This document shows, piece by piece, positions 21,993-30,545 of a DNA stretch of 64,000 nucleotides. The notes under the pieces were generated by a model. That model was given only the letters and a program-made list of their open reading frames with translations. It searched no databases and was not told where the DNA came from. Source of the stretch: Cladosporium sp. IMV 00045 (Eukaryota > Ascomycota > Dothideomycetes > Cladosporiales > Cladosporiaceae); NCBI GenBank assembly GCA_001931905.2, contig MSJI02000885.1, forward strand, positions 181,309 to 245,308, given 5' to 3'. The position numbers were made by a program, and so were the translations under genes. The first letter of the stretch is position 1, and every line of letters begins with the position of its first letter.

Positions 21993-23105
21993 ATGTTCAG
22001 CTCAATATGGCATAATCGACTATACAGTCGCGGAGTGTCTTTGTTCCTTTGCATTATTTTCATATGGGTTTTCTCACGGGTCTTTGAGCTTCGGCAATCT
22101 TCATGGTCCTGTCGTACCGTTTCATCATGTTTGGGATTTGGGACTCACAGAAGATACGCGTGGGCGAGACCGGATGAATCGGATATTGGGGTTTTCGAAA
22201 CGACCTTGCAAGACGGCACTCTGCATTACGGCCGTCGCTCTAACAGTACCATGTCATCAATCTTAGTTTTGGCGCTGAACGAAAATGCGGCGTCCTGGAG
22301 TAGCGACTTTCGGGAAACACCGCGGACGGCAAATGATTTCATGGATGTCTTGATATCCACGCAGCTGGACATGAAACATGTCTCACTGGCAATGATGACA
22401 GCTTCTCTGGAAGAGTACCACAAGATCAAAGCTGCAACAAACGTCCTGCCTTTTGCCAGGGTTGACATCTATCACCACGCAGAAGTCAAACCACCTGGAT
22501 ACAGCTACGAGCACCGACACAGTCCTGAGGCGCAATTGCAACGCCGCTCAGCGCTTGCCCAGATGCGGAATCAGCTCATGCTACGGGCGCTGGGAGACGA
22601 GAAGCACGTTCTTTGGCTTGATGCAGATGTTGTGTTTTTGTCAGAGGGAATCGTCCAGACGATGATCGAGCATTCCGAAGCCACCGAAGACGCAGGCATC
22701 ATCACCGCCCGGTGCCATCAAAACCAGATGGACAACTACGACAAGAACGCTTGGAGGACCGGAGATGCGACCGCGCGCGGCGTGGTTGAAGATGGAGATA
22801 GAGATGCTTCTGTCCAGAGGCTAGTAGAGACGAGAGTCATGGTTCCCCAAGCGATCATGGGCACAACCGACTCGGACATCGTGCCACTCGACAGTGTGGG
22901 CGGAACAATCTTGTATATTCGGTCAAGTCTCGTGAGGGAAGGCGTTGTTTTTCCGCATTTCAATATTGTCGGCACGACATGGGATCAGCCTGGATGGGTT
23001 GGCGTTGAGACGGAAGGCTTGTGTTACATGGCCAAAGGGTTGGTGGGAGGTGGCTGCTATGTCCTTGGCGGCAAGCACTACGTGCGACACAGCGATTGGG
23101 GTTAG
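21993..23105 (+). CDS. Anp1/Mnn9/Van1-family alpha-mannosyltransferase (GT62)
   Basis: Intronless, 370 residues, a type II membrane protein. The short cytoplasmic N-terminus is followed by one transmembrane helix (about 10-32, VSLFLCIIFIWVFSRVF) and a lumenal domain. Family features are ILVLALNENA at the start of the catalytic domain, ARVDIYHH, RRSALAQMRNQLMLRALG, and HVLWLDADVVFL. The last carries the DxD-type metal/nucleotide-sugar motif. C-terminal blocks are GITTARCHQN-like, DSVGGTILYIRSSL, FPHFNIVGTTWD and the glycine-rich end GGCYVLGGKHYVRHSDWG. These enzymes work in Golgi mannan polymerase complexes that extend the alpha-1,6 backbone of N-glycans using GDP-mannose. Fungi carry several paralogues. 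I cannot decide which of Anp1, Mnn9 or Van1 this is, and the short stem suggests a divergent member. Confidence 0.92.
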   Translation: MFSSIWHNRLYSRGVSLFLCIIFIWVFSRVFELRQSSWSCRTVSSCLGFGTHRRYAWARPDESDIGVFETTLQDGTLHYGRRSNSTMSSILVLALNENAASWSSDFRETPRTANDFMDVLISTQLDMKHVSLAMMTASLEEYHKIKAATNVLPFARVDIYHHAEVKPPGYSYEHRHSPEAQLQRRSALAQMRNQLMLRALGDEKHVLWLDADVVFLSEGIVQTMIEHSEATEDAGIITARCHQNQMDNYDKNAWRTGDATARGVVEDGDRDASVQRLVETRVMVPQAIMGTTDSDIVPLDSVGGTILYIRSSLVREGVVFPHFNIVGTTWDQPGWVGVETEGLCYMAKGLVGGGCYVLGGKHYVRHSDWG

Positions 23106-23447
23106 ATCTAGAATTGAATCAAGTCAGAATTTTAACCGTATATCCAATGTTGTAGAAGAGAAATTGACGTCTCCTTTAGCAGGTGGCAAGCGGCTTTCGC
23201 CGTCACACTCTAGAACGCGTGGATCTAGCGCTCTGCCGCCTGAATCCTTCGCTAAATATAGGATCGACACCTCCGTACCAAGTGCCATACCTTCATTCTC
23301 CAATCATTCGGACACCACCTTACGGACTTTCTGTTCTATTTCTCTCTCGCGTTGCCTCTTCTTATTGCCGTAATATAAACGACGTCAAGCTGCTTTGAAC
23401 ATTTTGGGGTTGAGCTGTAGAAGACCTTCAGCGAAACAGACATCATC
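23106..23447. other. Short intergenic region
   Basis: 342 bases between two plus-strand genes, with 3' UTR then promoter sequence. A CTCTCGCGTTGCC pyrimidine-rich segment lies about 100 bases before the next ATG. Nothing else was recognised. Confidence 0.4.
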
Positions 23448-24674
23448 ATGGGCAAACCATCAAAGGGCGACCAGGATGCATTATCCATGCATACCACACC
23501 GGATGACTATGAATATACTGATCCCAATGATGGCCTGCCTTCCTACAATGACAGCGAGGCAGCGGCGAGCTCTTCAACAGTGACGCCTGCAAATGCTGCA
23601 ACAACTCCTCGCCAGGTGCCAGTCGAGCCATACAATGTCATTCCGAGCAACCAAGGAGTCTTCAATGCCCAGAGGTTTTCGGCAAACAACCCAGGCGGTG
23701 CAAGCGAGACAACCATCCGCATGGAAGAGAACTTGACCGATCCGGAAGTCCTCTATGGATATATCATGGACTGCCTCCGCGTGGCTCCACCACGTCCACT
23801 CATTCAGATCCATGGCTGGCACAACGAAACCGTCCGCCGCAAGGACAAAAAGGAGCAAGAGAGGGTGACTGACTTCAGAATCCACATGCAACTCGACCAG
23901 TATCTCAGCAAGGCCTTCGATGCAGACCTGTGGGAAGACCAAGTCGCCAAAGACAGCGAATCGACTTACCGTGGCGGTTGGCGAAAGACCAAAGCTCCCG
24001 GCTACAAACCTGGCATTCAACTCACAGACGAGCCTCAACGCACGCTCCAGGACTGGTGTGAGGACTATTGCGCGTCACCGTCCAAACTCAAGGTCTTCCG
24101 CATCAAGCGTAAAGTCCACGGCTTGGACTTTGGCCCGCTGAAAAGCAGCCTCGAAAGCCTCATACGCTCCACACAATACCGCGGGCATGTCGACATCAGA
24201 TTCCGAGTGGATGAGCAGTCGGTCGACATCTACTGGCCCCATATCATCAACCAATGGCGCACGAGCTGGGTACGCTGGATCTTCTACCTCACGTTCCTCT
24301 GGATCATCATCTGGCCGATCCTCATCTTCACAACCAAGTGGTGGGATGTGTATACCGTGAATTGGTATTTCTCACGAGAGCTGGGAGAGGGTGAAACCAG
24401 ACGCAAGCAATATGCCACTGTCAGTGAGGCGAAGTGGTTCGAAAGCAACAGGAGCCATATTCGTGAGCTGGTCGTGAATAAGTTTCAAGGCTATTCTACT
24501 TGTGGTGAAGCGGCTCCTCCTGAAGAAATTCAGCAGTCGAGACCGAAGACACCTACTAGGAGGAATTCGAATGTCGACTCTGCGGTAAACTTCATTCGAG
24601 ATGGCGTCAGTATCTGGAATGCTGTCACTTCCGGTGGCAATCCCAATGAGCAGGGTTGGGGCTATGATTGTTGA
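23448..24674 (+). CDS. Membrane-associated fungal protein of unknown function with an LPSY motif
   Basis: Intronless, 408 residues. The N-terminal ~80 residues are acidic and Ser/Thr-rich and carry GLPSYND, an L-P-x-Y sequence of the kind bound by WW domains of Rsp5-type ubiquitin ligases. A folded region follows (about 95-270), with RPLIQIHGWHNETVRRKDKK, an RIHMQLDQYL strand and the block RTLQDWCEDYCASPSKLKVFRIKR. Two closely spaced hydrophobic helices occupy about 268-300 (WVRWIFYLTFLWIIIWPILIF). They are probably a hairpin or one long anchor, followed by WWDVYTVNWYFSRE. The tail is polar and ends in a cysteine. This looks like a conserved ascomycete protein family. I do not recognise an enzyme domain. 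Membrane location and ubiquitin-ligase recruitment are inferences from these segments. Confidence 0.8.
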   Translation: MGKPSKGDQDALSMHTTPDDYEYTDPNDGLPSYNDSEAAASSSTVTPANAATTPRQVPVEPYNVIPSNQGVFNAQRFSANNPGGASETTIRMEENLTDPEVLYGYIMDCLRVAPPRPLIQIHGWHNETVRRKDKKEQERVTDFRIHMQLDQYLSKAFDADLWEDQVAKDSESTYRGGWRKTKAPGYKPGIQLTDEPQRTLQDWCEDYCASPSKLKVFRIKRKVHGLDFGPLKSSLESLIRSTQYRGHVDIRFRVDEQSVDIYWPHIINQWRTSWVRWIFYLTFLWIIIWPILIFTTKWWDVYTVNWYFSRELGEGETRRKQYATVSEAKWFESNRSHIRELVVNKFQGYSTCGEAAPPEEIQQSRPKTPTRRNSNVDSAVNFIRDGVSIWNAVTSGGNPNEQGWGYDC

Positions 24675-25038
24675 TGCTGCTTTGTGAGAAATCTTGTACT
24701 CTTGCTCAGTGGAGATTGTCTCCCTGATTGTAATATAAACATCAACCTTGCTGATTAATTCGTCAGACCTCACGCATGGCCCAACTTTATCCAGATCCTA
24801 CAGTGTCCAGTGGGCTGTCATAAATGGATTTTTGGATATGATCGTGAGAAGTCCCTTCGCTGGATGTGTAGACACAAAACACATTGGGGTATCCTACATG
24901 TGTGCTCATGTGTTTTTGATCTTTTCATTCTCTTATTGTTGCTCCTGCTCTCTACCCACACATTATGCGTTTCGTTTCAATATAACCGTGGACAGTCTCT
25001 CGAGGCAAAAGCGTTTGACCAAGGATTCGGTGAGGAAT
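24675..25038. other. Convergent 3' intergenic region
   Basis: 364 bases between the 3' ends of convergent genes. Only short shadow frames are seen. Confidence 0.4.
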
Positions 25039-25621
25039 CTACTGCTTGGAGGCGGCCTTGGCGAGGTCGGCGAGGGCCTCACGGCGCTTGAACTTGGCGT
25101 CCTGGATGACACCTGCAGGACACATGTGGTCAGTATATCGTGGCAATCGTGTGTATTTTTCAAAGCTTTATGACTTACCGGCGTCGGCGTCGCTGGAGAA
25201 GTTGCCGGTGTACTCAACGAAGGTAGAGCCCTCGAGGTCACCGCTGGTGACGGCGTAGGCGCGGATGGTGCTGACGACGGAGGTGTAGGTCAGGGCGGGC
25301 TGGGAGGTGATGACGGAGTAGGTGATGTAGTGGTTGATGGTCTGTTGCGAAAATCCGGTTAGCATTGAGATTTTAAACAGTTTGAAGCTGGTGAGGACAT
25401 ACGGAGTGCTCCTCCTGCTTGACCTCGAGGACGGTGCCGTCCTTGAAGGTCCACCTGACAATATCGGTCTCCTCGCTAGCGCCTTTGACGAACTCGGAAG
25501 AGCTGAGGGCGGACCAGAACTTGCTGAAGTCCTGGATCTTGATGAGGTGCCAGACGTGGGAGAGAGGGGCACGAATGACGGCCGACTCGCTGACGGAGGT
25601 GGAAGTAGGGATGGCAGACAT
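25039..25621 (-). CDS. Small SRPBCC (Bet v 1-like / polyketide-cyclase-like) fold protein
   Basis: Three exons on the minus strand: 25621-25403, 25341-25179 and 25112-25039. Splice sites are GTATGT...CAG and GTAAGT...CAG. The product is 151 residues. The order of elements fits the START/Bet v 1 helix-grip fold. A first strand (SVSESAVIRAPLSHVWHLI) leads into a short helix (FSKFWSALSSSEFV). Beta strands follow (TDIVRWTFKDGTVLEVKQEE, INHYITYSVI, STIRAYAVTSGDLEGSTFVE), and the protein ends in a long C-terminal helix (FKRREALADLAKAA). Such proteins bind hydrophobic ligands in a central cavity. Some are cyclases or hydrolases, many have no known ligand. No signal peptide is present, so it is probably cytosolic. 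The function is otherwise open. Confidence 0.88.
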
Positions 25622-25944
25622 CTTGGTTGGTGTTGGTGTTGGTGTGAGGTTGGAGTTTTCTGTTTTGGGTGCAAGTGTCGGTAAGTGGTATAGAAAAGAG
25701 AAGGGTATAGCTCTGGTGTTTTTGTGGGCTCCATTTGTCGCTGGATCTGCAATGATCTTGCACCCCGCACCGCGGGGAAGAACTTGGCTTTCGTAGACAA
25801 CTCTCTTAGACAAGATCATAATGCTCTATGGTGTCGCCATCGTTTGCAAGGATCTCTGAGGTCGTGCATTGCTCAAATTATCACCATTAACGAGGCGGAA
25901 AACGTGCAACCCAAGGAAGAACTAAAGCTCAAGCGATTCTCATC
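25622..25944. other. Promoter region of the SRPBCC gene
   Basis: About 320 bases upstream of the SRPBCC gene, before the degenerate repeat begins. Pyrimidine-rich on the minus strand near 25630-25700. No gene recognised. Confidence 0.35.
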
Positions 25945-26565
25945 GAATCAATTCAAGCAACTCGTGCAGTTACGTTGAACCTTGATCTCATATACTTAGG
26001 GCATGCTTGTGAGATCATACCAGGACGTAATGTAAGGACGACTCTCGATCCTCGCAGTTTTCTTGTTGACAGAGGTGATGATGATTATACAAGATTCACG
26101 AAGTTTTGGAACAGGACTTCCAAGTTGATTTTCTTCACGAACACTACCTGCATTCATAATGTTTTGGCTACGCTACTACAATCGCTTCGAACTGAACCAT
26201 GAGATGCATCATTAAAGAGAAGCTTACGTCCCATTCAGATGTTTCGTAGAGCTAAATTGATCATCTCGTGCTAACATATTCAGCTCTCAAGTAACGCAGC
26301 GACGTAGGTCGAGGGAAACACGAATCATGTTCTGGTTTTAACTAATTTTATAGTGAAGATCAATCAATATTACTCTTACAGAAGTCACACATAGCAATAA
26401 TATAACATTATGTAAACTAGGAGCAGTATGCTTAATGTTCGCATTATTAAACACGTTTGGAAGAGTGAGAATATCGTATCAACCATGATGGAGATGTCCC
26501 AGTCTCTTATTACCCGGTTATCATCGAAGTCAGAAAAGGCAAATGATGAAATCGGTATAGCTGTA
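25945..26565 (+). repeat. Copy A of a diverged AT-rich direct repeat (about 620 bases)
   Basis: Aligns by eye over its whole length with 29280-29935. Shared strings include TGAACCTTGATCTC near 25974 and TCGAGGGAAACACGAATCAT at 26309-26328. Others are TACGCTACTACA and a GGATGTC/AGATGTC-containing block. Many differences between the copies are C/T or G/A transitions, as expected after repeat-induced point mutation. No intact coding frame and no terminal repeats are visible. Probably an old transposon fragment or segmental duplicate. Confidence 0.7.
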
Positions 26566-26694
26566 TATGTATAAGCTACATTTAGCTCAACAGTACAGAG
26601 TGACAAACATGTGTGGTAAACCACCGGATTCGCGACATGTGGACAGTCAAATCGGAACAAATTTGGCCAACGAAGTACAACCGCTCTGGCACTT

Positions 26695-26805
26695 TTTTTT
26701 AAAAAATCTCATTTTCTCCCATCTTTCATTTCTCATTTTCCATTTGCCATTTCTCTATTTCCTTTTTCCATTTTCCATTTTTCATTTTCCATTTTCTGCA
26801 ATCAA
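26695..26805 (+). repeat. Pyrimidine-rich short tandem repeat
   Basis: About 100 bases made of imperfect units of the type CATTTTCC / CATTTTTC / CATTTCTC, starting after a T-run/A-run junction (TTTTTTTTAAAAAATC). One strand is almost pure pyrimidine plus A. It lies between repeat copy A and the promoter of the secreted-protein gene at 27553. Confidence 0.8.
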
Positions 26806-27327
26806 TTTACCACGCAACATATTCCTATGCGATACGTTCCATAAAAATCGGCATGACTCTTTGGCAAGCGACACTGTGGTGACCTGACCAATGACAATTT
26901 TTTCCCCCTTTGAGTCAAAGCAGCGTCCTGCTGAAACATACTACCACTAGCCCCAGTTGCCAAATCGGTCCCCAGACATCGATTGTGCAGAGGATCCGTG
27001 CAAGGAGCAAGATCTGCAGAGCCGGCTGATCATTAGCGACTTCACGAACACACAGTAAGTATATCTCCGTGCTTTTGAATGTGGCATGCTGGCTCCCAGG
27101 ACGTTTGGCGAATCTTCATGCTATTGTATCAAGGCCACGGCGTCCCTTACTGTGCCGACCGACAAACAGAGTCAAATGTTGTACCAAAATGGCATTGAGG
27201 AAGTCACGATTCATGAGGGCGAGGTCATCCCCAACAACTATCGTCTCATGTTCTACCGTCTTCTGCTCGCAAGCACGTCAGCACCACCTGGATTTCTCCA
27301 AGCATGGCTGTGCTTGCCAGCTATCAA

Positions 27328-27344
27328 ACGAGCCAGTGTTGCAG
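27328..27344 (+). promoter_or_regulatory. 17-base upstream element shared by the two secreted paralogues
   Basis: ACGAGCCAGTGTTGCAG occurs here 209 bases before the ATG of the gene at 27553. It recurs exactly, in matching orientation, at 32380-32396 before the paralogue on the other strand. Surrounding sequence is only patchily alike, so this block stands out. It may be a transcription-factor site; the factor is unknown. Confidence 0.6.
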
Positions 27345-27371
27345 ATCTGCTAGACAGTGCCGACAGATGGG

Positions 27372-27378
27372 TATATAA
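27372..27378 (+). promoter_or_regulatory. TATA box of the secreted-protein gene at 27553
   Basis: TATATAA, 175 bases upstream of the ATG and followed by a C/T-rich leader. The paralogue has the same element at nearly the same distance. Confidence 0.65.
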
Positions 27379-27552
27379 GATGGAGGATTTTCCACAAGCC
27401 ATGTTCTTTTCTTTCTCCATCCAGCATCATCTTCTTCTTATCCACCAAACTATCTTTTCTCGCTTCTCTCATTGCGTCTTTCGTTTTCTCTAACCCTTCC
27501 TATCAATCGATTTCTTCGCCAACCCAACCAATAAGCATCTTCAGCCTCCAAC

Positions 27553-28890
27553 ATGGTCAAGTACGCTTACGCTATTACGGCCCTCCTCGCTCTCGCGTCC
27601 GCCGCCCCGGTCTATGAAGCAGCTGCTGGCAGCTCATCCCTCGAACGCCGTACTTTTGGCCTCCTTAGCGGCCATGGCTCGGGTGGTCTGAGCGGCGGTT
27701 TGCATGGATCAGCTGGAGCAAAAGGTGGTCTGCTCGGGGGTTTGCTTGGGGGCGCCGGGGGCAGTGGATCGGCTGGTATTTCGGCATCCGCAGGCGGATT
27801 TGGCAAGATTATCGGTGGCCTCGCTGGATCAATCAGTGGTGGTGCGGACGTCGAAGGCCTCGCCGGCATTTGTGGCAAGATTGGTGCCCAGCTGCAGGCT
27901 GGCGGAGACGTGGACCTGGACGTCCAGGGCGATGCGAAGGGCGTCGTTAGCCTGATCAGCAAACTTGCTGGCAAGTTAAGTGCTGAAGGAAAGGTCTCGC
28001 TCGGCGCCTTTCTACAGGGTGTCGCTGAGGGCTCAATCTCAATCTCGGGATCTGGCGATCTTTTCGCTGGTCTCGAGGGCAAGCTGTCTGAATCCGACAA
28101 GAAGGCCCTGAAAGGTTTCTTGGAGAGCGGCGCCAACGGCTCTGCTGACCTTGGATTCGGTCTTGGAGGCAGCGGCGCCGCGGGTTCGTCAGACTCGTCG
28201 GGCTCTTCCAGCTCGACTGGCTCGACTGACTCTAACTCGAGTGGTCCCAGCTCGAGCGGCTCTGGAGACTCATCGAATGATGAATCCAGCTCGCCTTCCG
28301 ATGATACTGAGTCATCTCCGTCAACGCCGTCATCTCCGTCTTCTGGAGAGAGCTCGTCCCCGTACGAGAACGGAGACGACACGCCCACATCTTCTAAGGG
28401 CAACAGTGACGATAACGACGACGACGACTCGGCCGAGAAAGATGGCTCGCAGGCGAGCGGATCTGGATCAACCACTTCGGATTCACAGGGTGGTGTCGAG
28501 GGAGGAGCATCTGCGGATGGGAATGTCAGCGGAAATGGCTCTTCAAGCACTGAGAGTTCGCCAGAAAGCCCGTCCGAGGGATCTTCAGGGCCCCAGGACA
28601 GTGGTGACTCGAGCCCTGCCCCGTACGAAAACGAGGGTGACAACGGCGACAATGGCGACAGTGATAAGGGCACTGAGAGCTCTCCGGCGACAGGATCACC
28701 GGAGGGATCTTCTTCTGGCCAATCCAGCGGCTCAAACTCGCCACCCTCGTATGAAACTGCCTCGACTGCTTCTCCCGCTTCTTCAACACCCGCCGGTGAC
28801 GACTGCGAGGATGAGACCAGCAACCCGCCGGCCACCACCGAGAGCGACGCCGAGGCGCCGGCGTCTTACTCCCGTCGCTTCCGCGCCTAG
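27553..28890 (+). CDS. Putative secreted Gly/Ala- and Ser/Asp-rich protein, one module (paralogue 1)
   Basis: Intronless, 445 residues. A clear signal peptide (MVKYAYAITALLALASAAP, cleavage expected near residue 18-20) is followed by LERRTFGLL, whose Arg-Arg (32-33) looks like a Kex2-type processing site. Residues 35-80 are Gly-rich. At about 131-196 lies a module (ISKLAGKLSAEGKVSLGAFL ... GLEGKLSESDKKALKGFLES) that is repeated in the neighbouring paralogue. Residues 205-430 form a Ser/Asp/Glu/Pro-rich, probably O-glycosylated tail with recurring TESSP and PYEN motifs. The C-terminus is SYSRRFRA, almost identical to the paralogue. No enzyme domain, few cysteines and no clear GPI signal. A role at the cell wall or outside the cell is inferred from the signal peptide and composition only. 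Confidence 0.85.
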   Translation: MVKYAYAITALLALASAAPVYEAAAGSSSLERRTFGLLSGHGSGGLSGGLHGSAGAKGGLLGGLLGGAGGSGSAGISASAGGFGKIIGGLAGSISGGADVEGLAGICGKIGAQLQAGGDVDLDVQGDAKGVVSLISKLAGKLSAEGKVSLGAFLQGVAEGSISISGSGDLFAGLEGKLSESDKKALKGFLESGANGSADLGFGLGGSGAAGSSDSSGSSSSTGSTDSNSSGPSSSGSGDSSNDESSSPSDDTESSPSTPSSPSSGESSSPYENGDDTPTSSKGNSDDNDDDDSAEKDGSQASGSGSTTSDSQGGVEGGASADGNVSGNGSSSTESSPESPSEGSSGPQDSGDSSPAPYENEGDNGDNGDSDKGTESSPATGSPEGSSSGQSSGSNSPPSYETASTASPASSTPAGDDCEDETSNPPATTESDAEAPASYSRRFRA

Positions 28891-29279
28891 TTGTCTCTGA
28901 CGCCTTTCGGTGTATTGGATGTATTGAGAGAGAGGGGAGAGTGATGTCGATATAGGTTGGGTCAAGGCATACTTTCTTTTAGTTTTAGCCGAACGTTGTT
29001 CATACTACCGAGTCAAATAGCATACGCCCAGTGGGCGTACAAGTACCAGTTAACACCAAGATCGCACCAATTTCTTCCCTTTCTTCATTATGTTGTGCTG
29101 ATGCCTTGCATCGGTGTCGTGGAAGGCATAAATCTCAGTGTGACCTCCGGACTCCTCTGCCACAGCAGGATGCCACATGTCGTTACTCTGAGATTGCAAG
29201 ACTTGGGGTATGTACATTGCATTGCTGTTCTGGGACTAAAGAGCTGGCACGTTCTTTTTTGTCTTCTTGGAGTTTGTTT
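28891..29279. other. 3' region of paralogue 1
   Basis: About 390 bases before the second repeat copy. They contain an inverted GTACGCCCAC-like pair at about 29020-29040 (GCATACGCCCAGTGGGCGTAC, a potential hairpin). No gene was recognised. Confidence 0.4.
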
Positions 29280-29935
29280 ATTCAAGCATCTTATGCAGTT
29301 ATTGTGAACCTTGATCTCGCAAAATTAGGGCTTACTTGTGAGATAAAACCATTTCATGTATTAAGAGTCCTATTCACAAAGTTGATGATAATCGTATAAT
29401 ATTTGCGTAGGTTTGAAACGGAACTGCCACATCTGACTAATGCCACCTGCAATCAATAATGCTTGGATTACGCTACTACATTCGCCTCTAACTAAATTAT
29501 GAGATAAATCTTAGAAGAGAAAGCCTCACGTTCGGTTTGTAAATTTAAATCGATAATTCAGTGCTAATATCCTCAGCTCTGAACGAACGTAGCGATATAG
29601 TTCGAGGGAAACACGAATCATACCTTAATATCGCTAATTTTATAAGAGAGATCAAACAACATCCGAACTCATACACTTCAGATACGACTATCATCCAGCA
29701 TCGCGATAATCTAATACTATGTGAGCTAGGAGCGAGCAAACAACAATCTGATTTCTCGACATCTAAACGACAAGGCAGTGCTAGTATCGTCAGCTCTATT
29801 CTCAATGTTTGCTTGAAATTTTTTGGAAGGATGAGAACACTCGTCACAGACCATGATCGGGATGTCTTCGTTAGTTACCTAGTAAGCAGCTACCACCAAC
29901 ATCAGAAAAAGGAAATTCTGCGTGTCTCTAGAGAG
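29280..29935 (+). repeat. Copy B of the diverged AT-rich direct repeat
   Basis: Counterpart of 25945-26565 in the same orientation, offset by about 3.3 kb. The 20-base identical core is at 29602-29621. It contains a 145-codon open frame (29561-29998) that is not preserved in copy A, so it is probably a chance frame. AT-rich, with transition-type differences to copy A. Confidence 0.7.
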
Positions 29936-30545
29936 CAAGAACCATCGTTGATGAAATCCAATCACGTAATGATGTCGATTCAATGTGCATGTACGTAGAG
30001 TTTACCTGGCTGCGAAGATCGGGAATCATCGGTCTGAAGAGCCTGTACTGATTGATGGAGTATCTCACTCACTATTTACGTACTTGCCATTGATACTGGA
30101 TAAGGAAGAAATCGACCTGACCACGGACAGGCGTTGGCTTTCGATGAAAGCGAATTGATCAGTACGCACAACTATCCTGAATCAGTGCTGAATGTATGCT
30201 GCATTGATTATGAAGACGTTCGAAGAAGCGATGCCAACTCCCGAATCGACCCAATATTCAGATGAAAGGTTTGAAAATTTCGGAGAGCGTGAATGAAGTT
30301 TGCAAAAGCAGTTTTGTATGATCCAGATTTACGAAATTTCTAGTATGTTTTCCACCCATTTTTTCCCCGTACTGGTACTACTGCGCCTACTGCGGCGTGT
30401 ACAATGTGGCTAAATTAAATGAAAGTATGCCGTAATCAAATGTTCCTCGTTAATCCAAAAAGCTCCTCAGATTAGTTGAGAAAGTTCACTATTTTCCTTA
30501 GGCCGCTCGTCTCAAATTATTATTGGCGAGAAGAGATCGACCCGT
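29936..30545. other. AT-rich gene-free stretch
   Basis: About 610 bases following repeat copy B and reaching the 3' end of paralogue 2. No coding frame or RNA recognised. Confidence 0.4.

Noticed and set aside
17312..24674. Idea of a biosynthetic gene cluster around the FAD monooxygenase
   Set aside because: Neighbours are a membrane protein, a mannosyltransferase and a protein of unknown function; no synthase, P450 or dedicated transporter is present.
27086..27493. 135-codon frame upstream of paralogue 1
   Set aside because: It covers the TATA box and shared upstream elements, and the matching region of paralogue 2 has no such frame, so it is promoter sequence.
27612..28838. 408-codon minus-strand frame
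   Set aside because: Antisense of the secreted paralogue 1; it exists because of biased codon choice in a Ser/Gly-rich gene.
29561..29998. 145-codon frame in repeat copy B
   Set aside because: Not preserved in copy A despite clear DNA similarity, so not under protein-level constraint.
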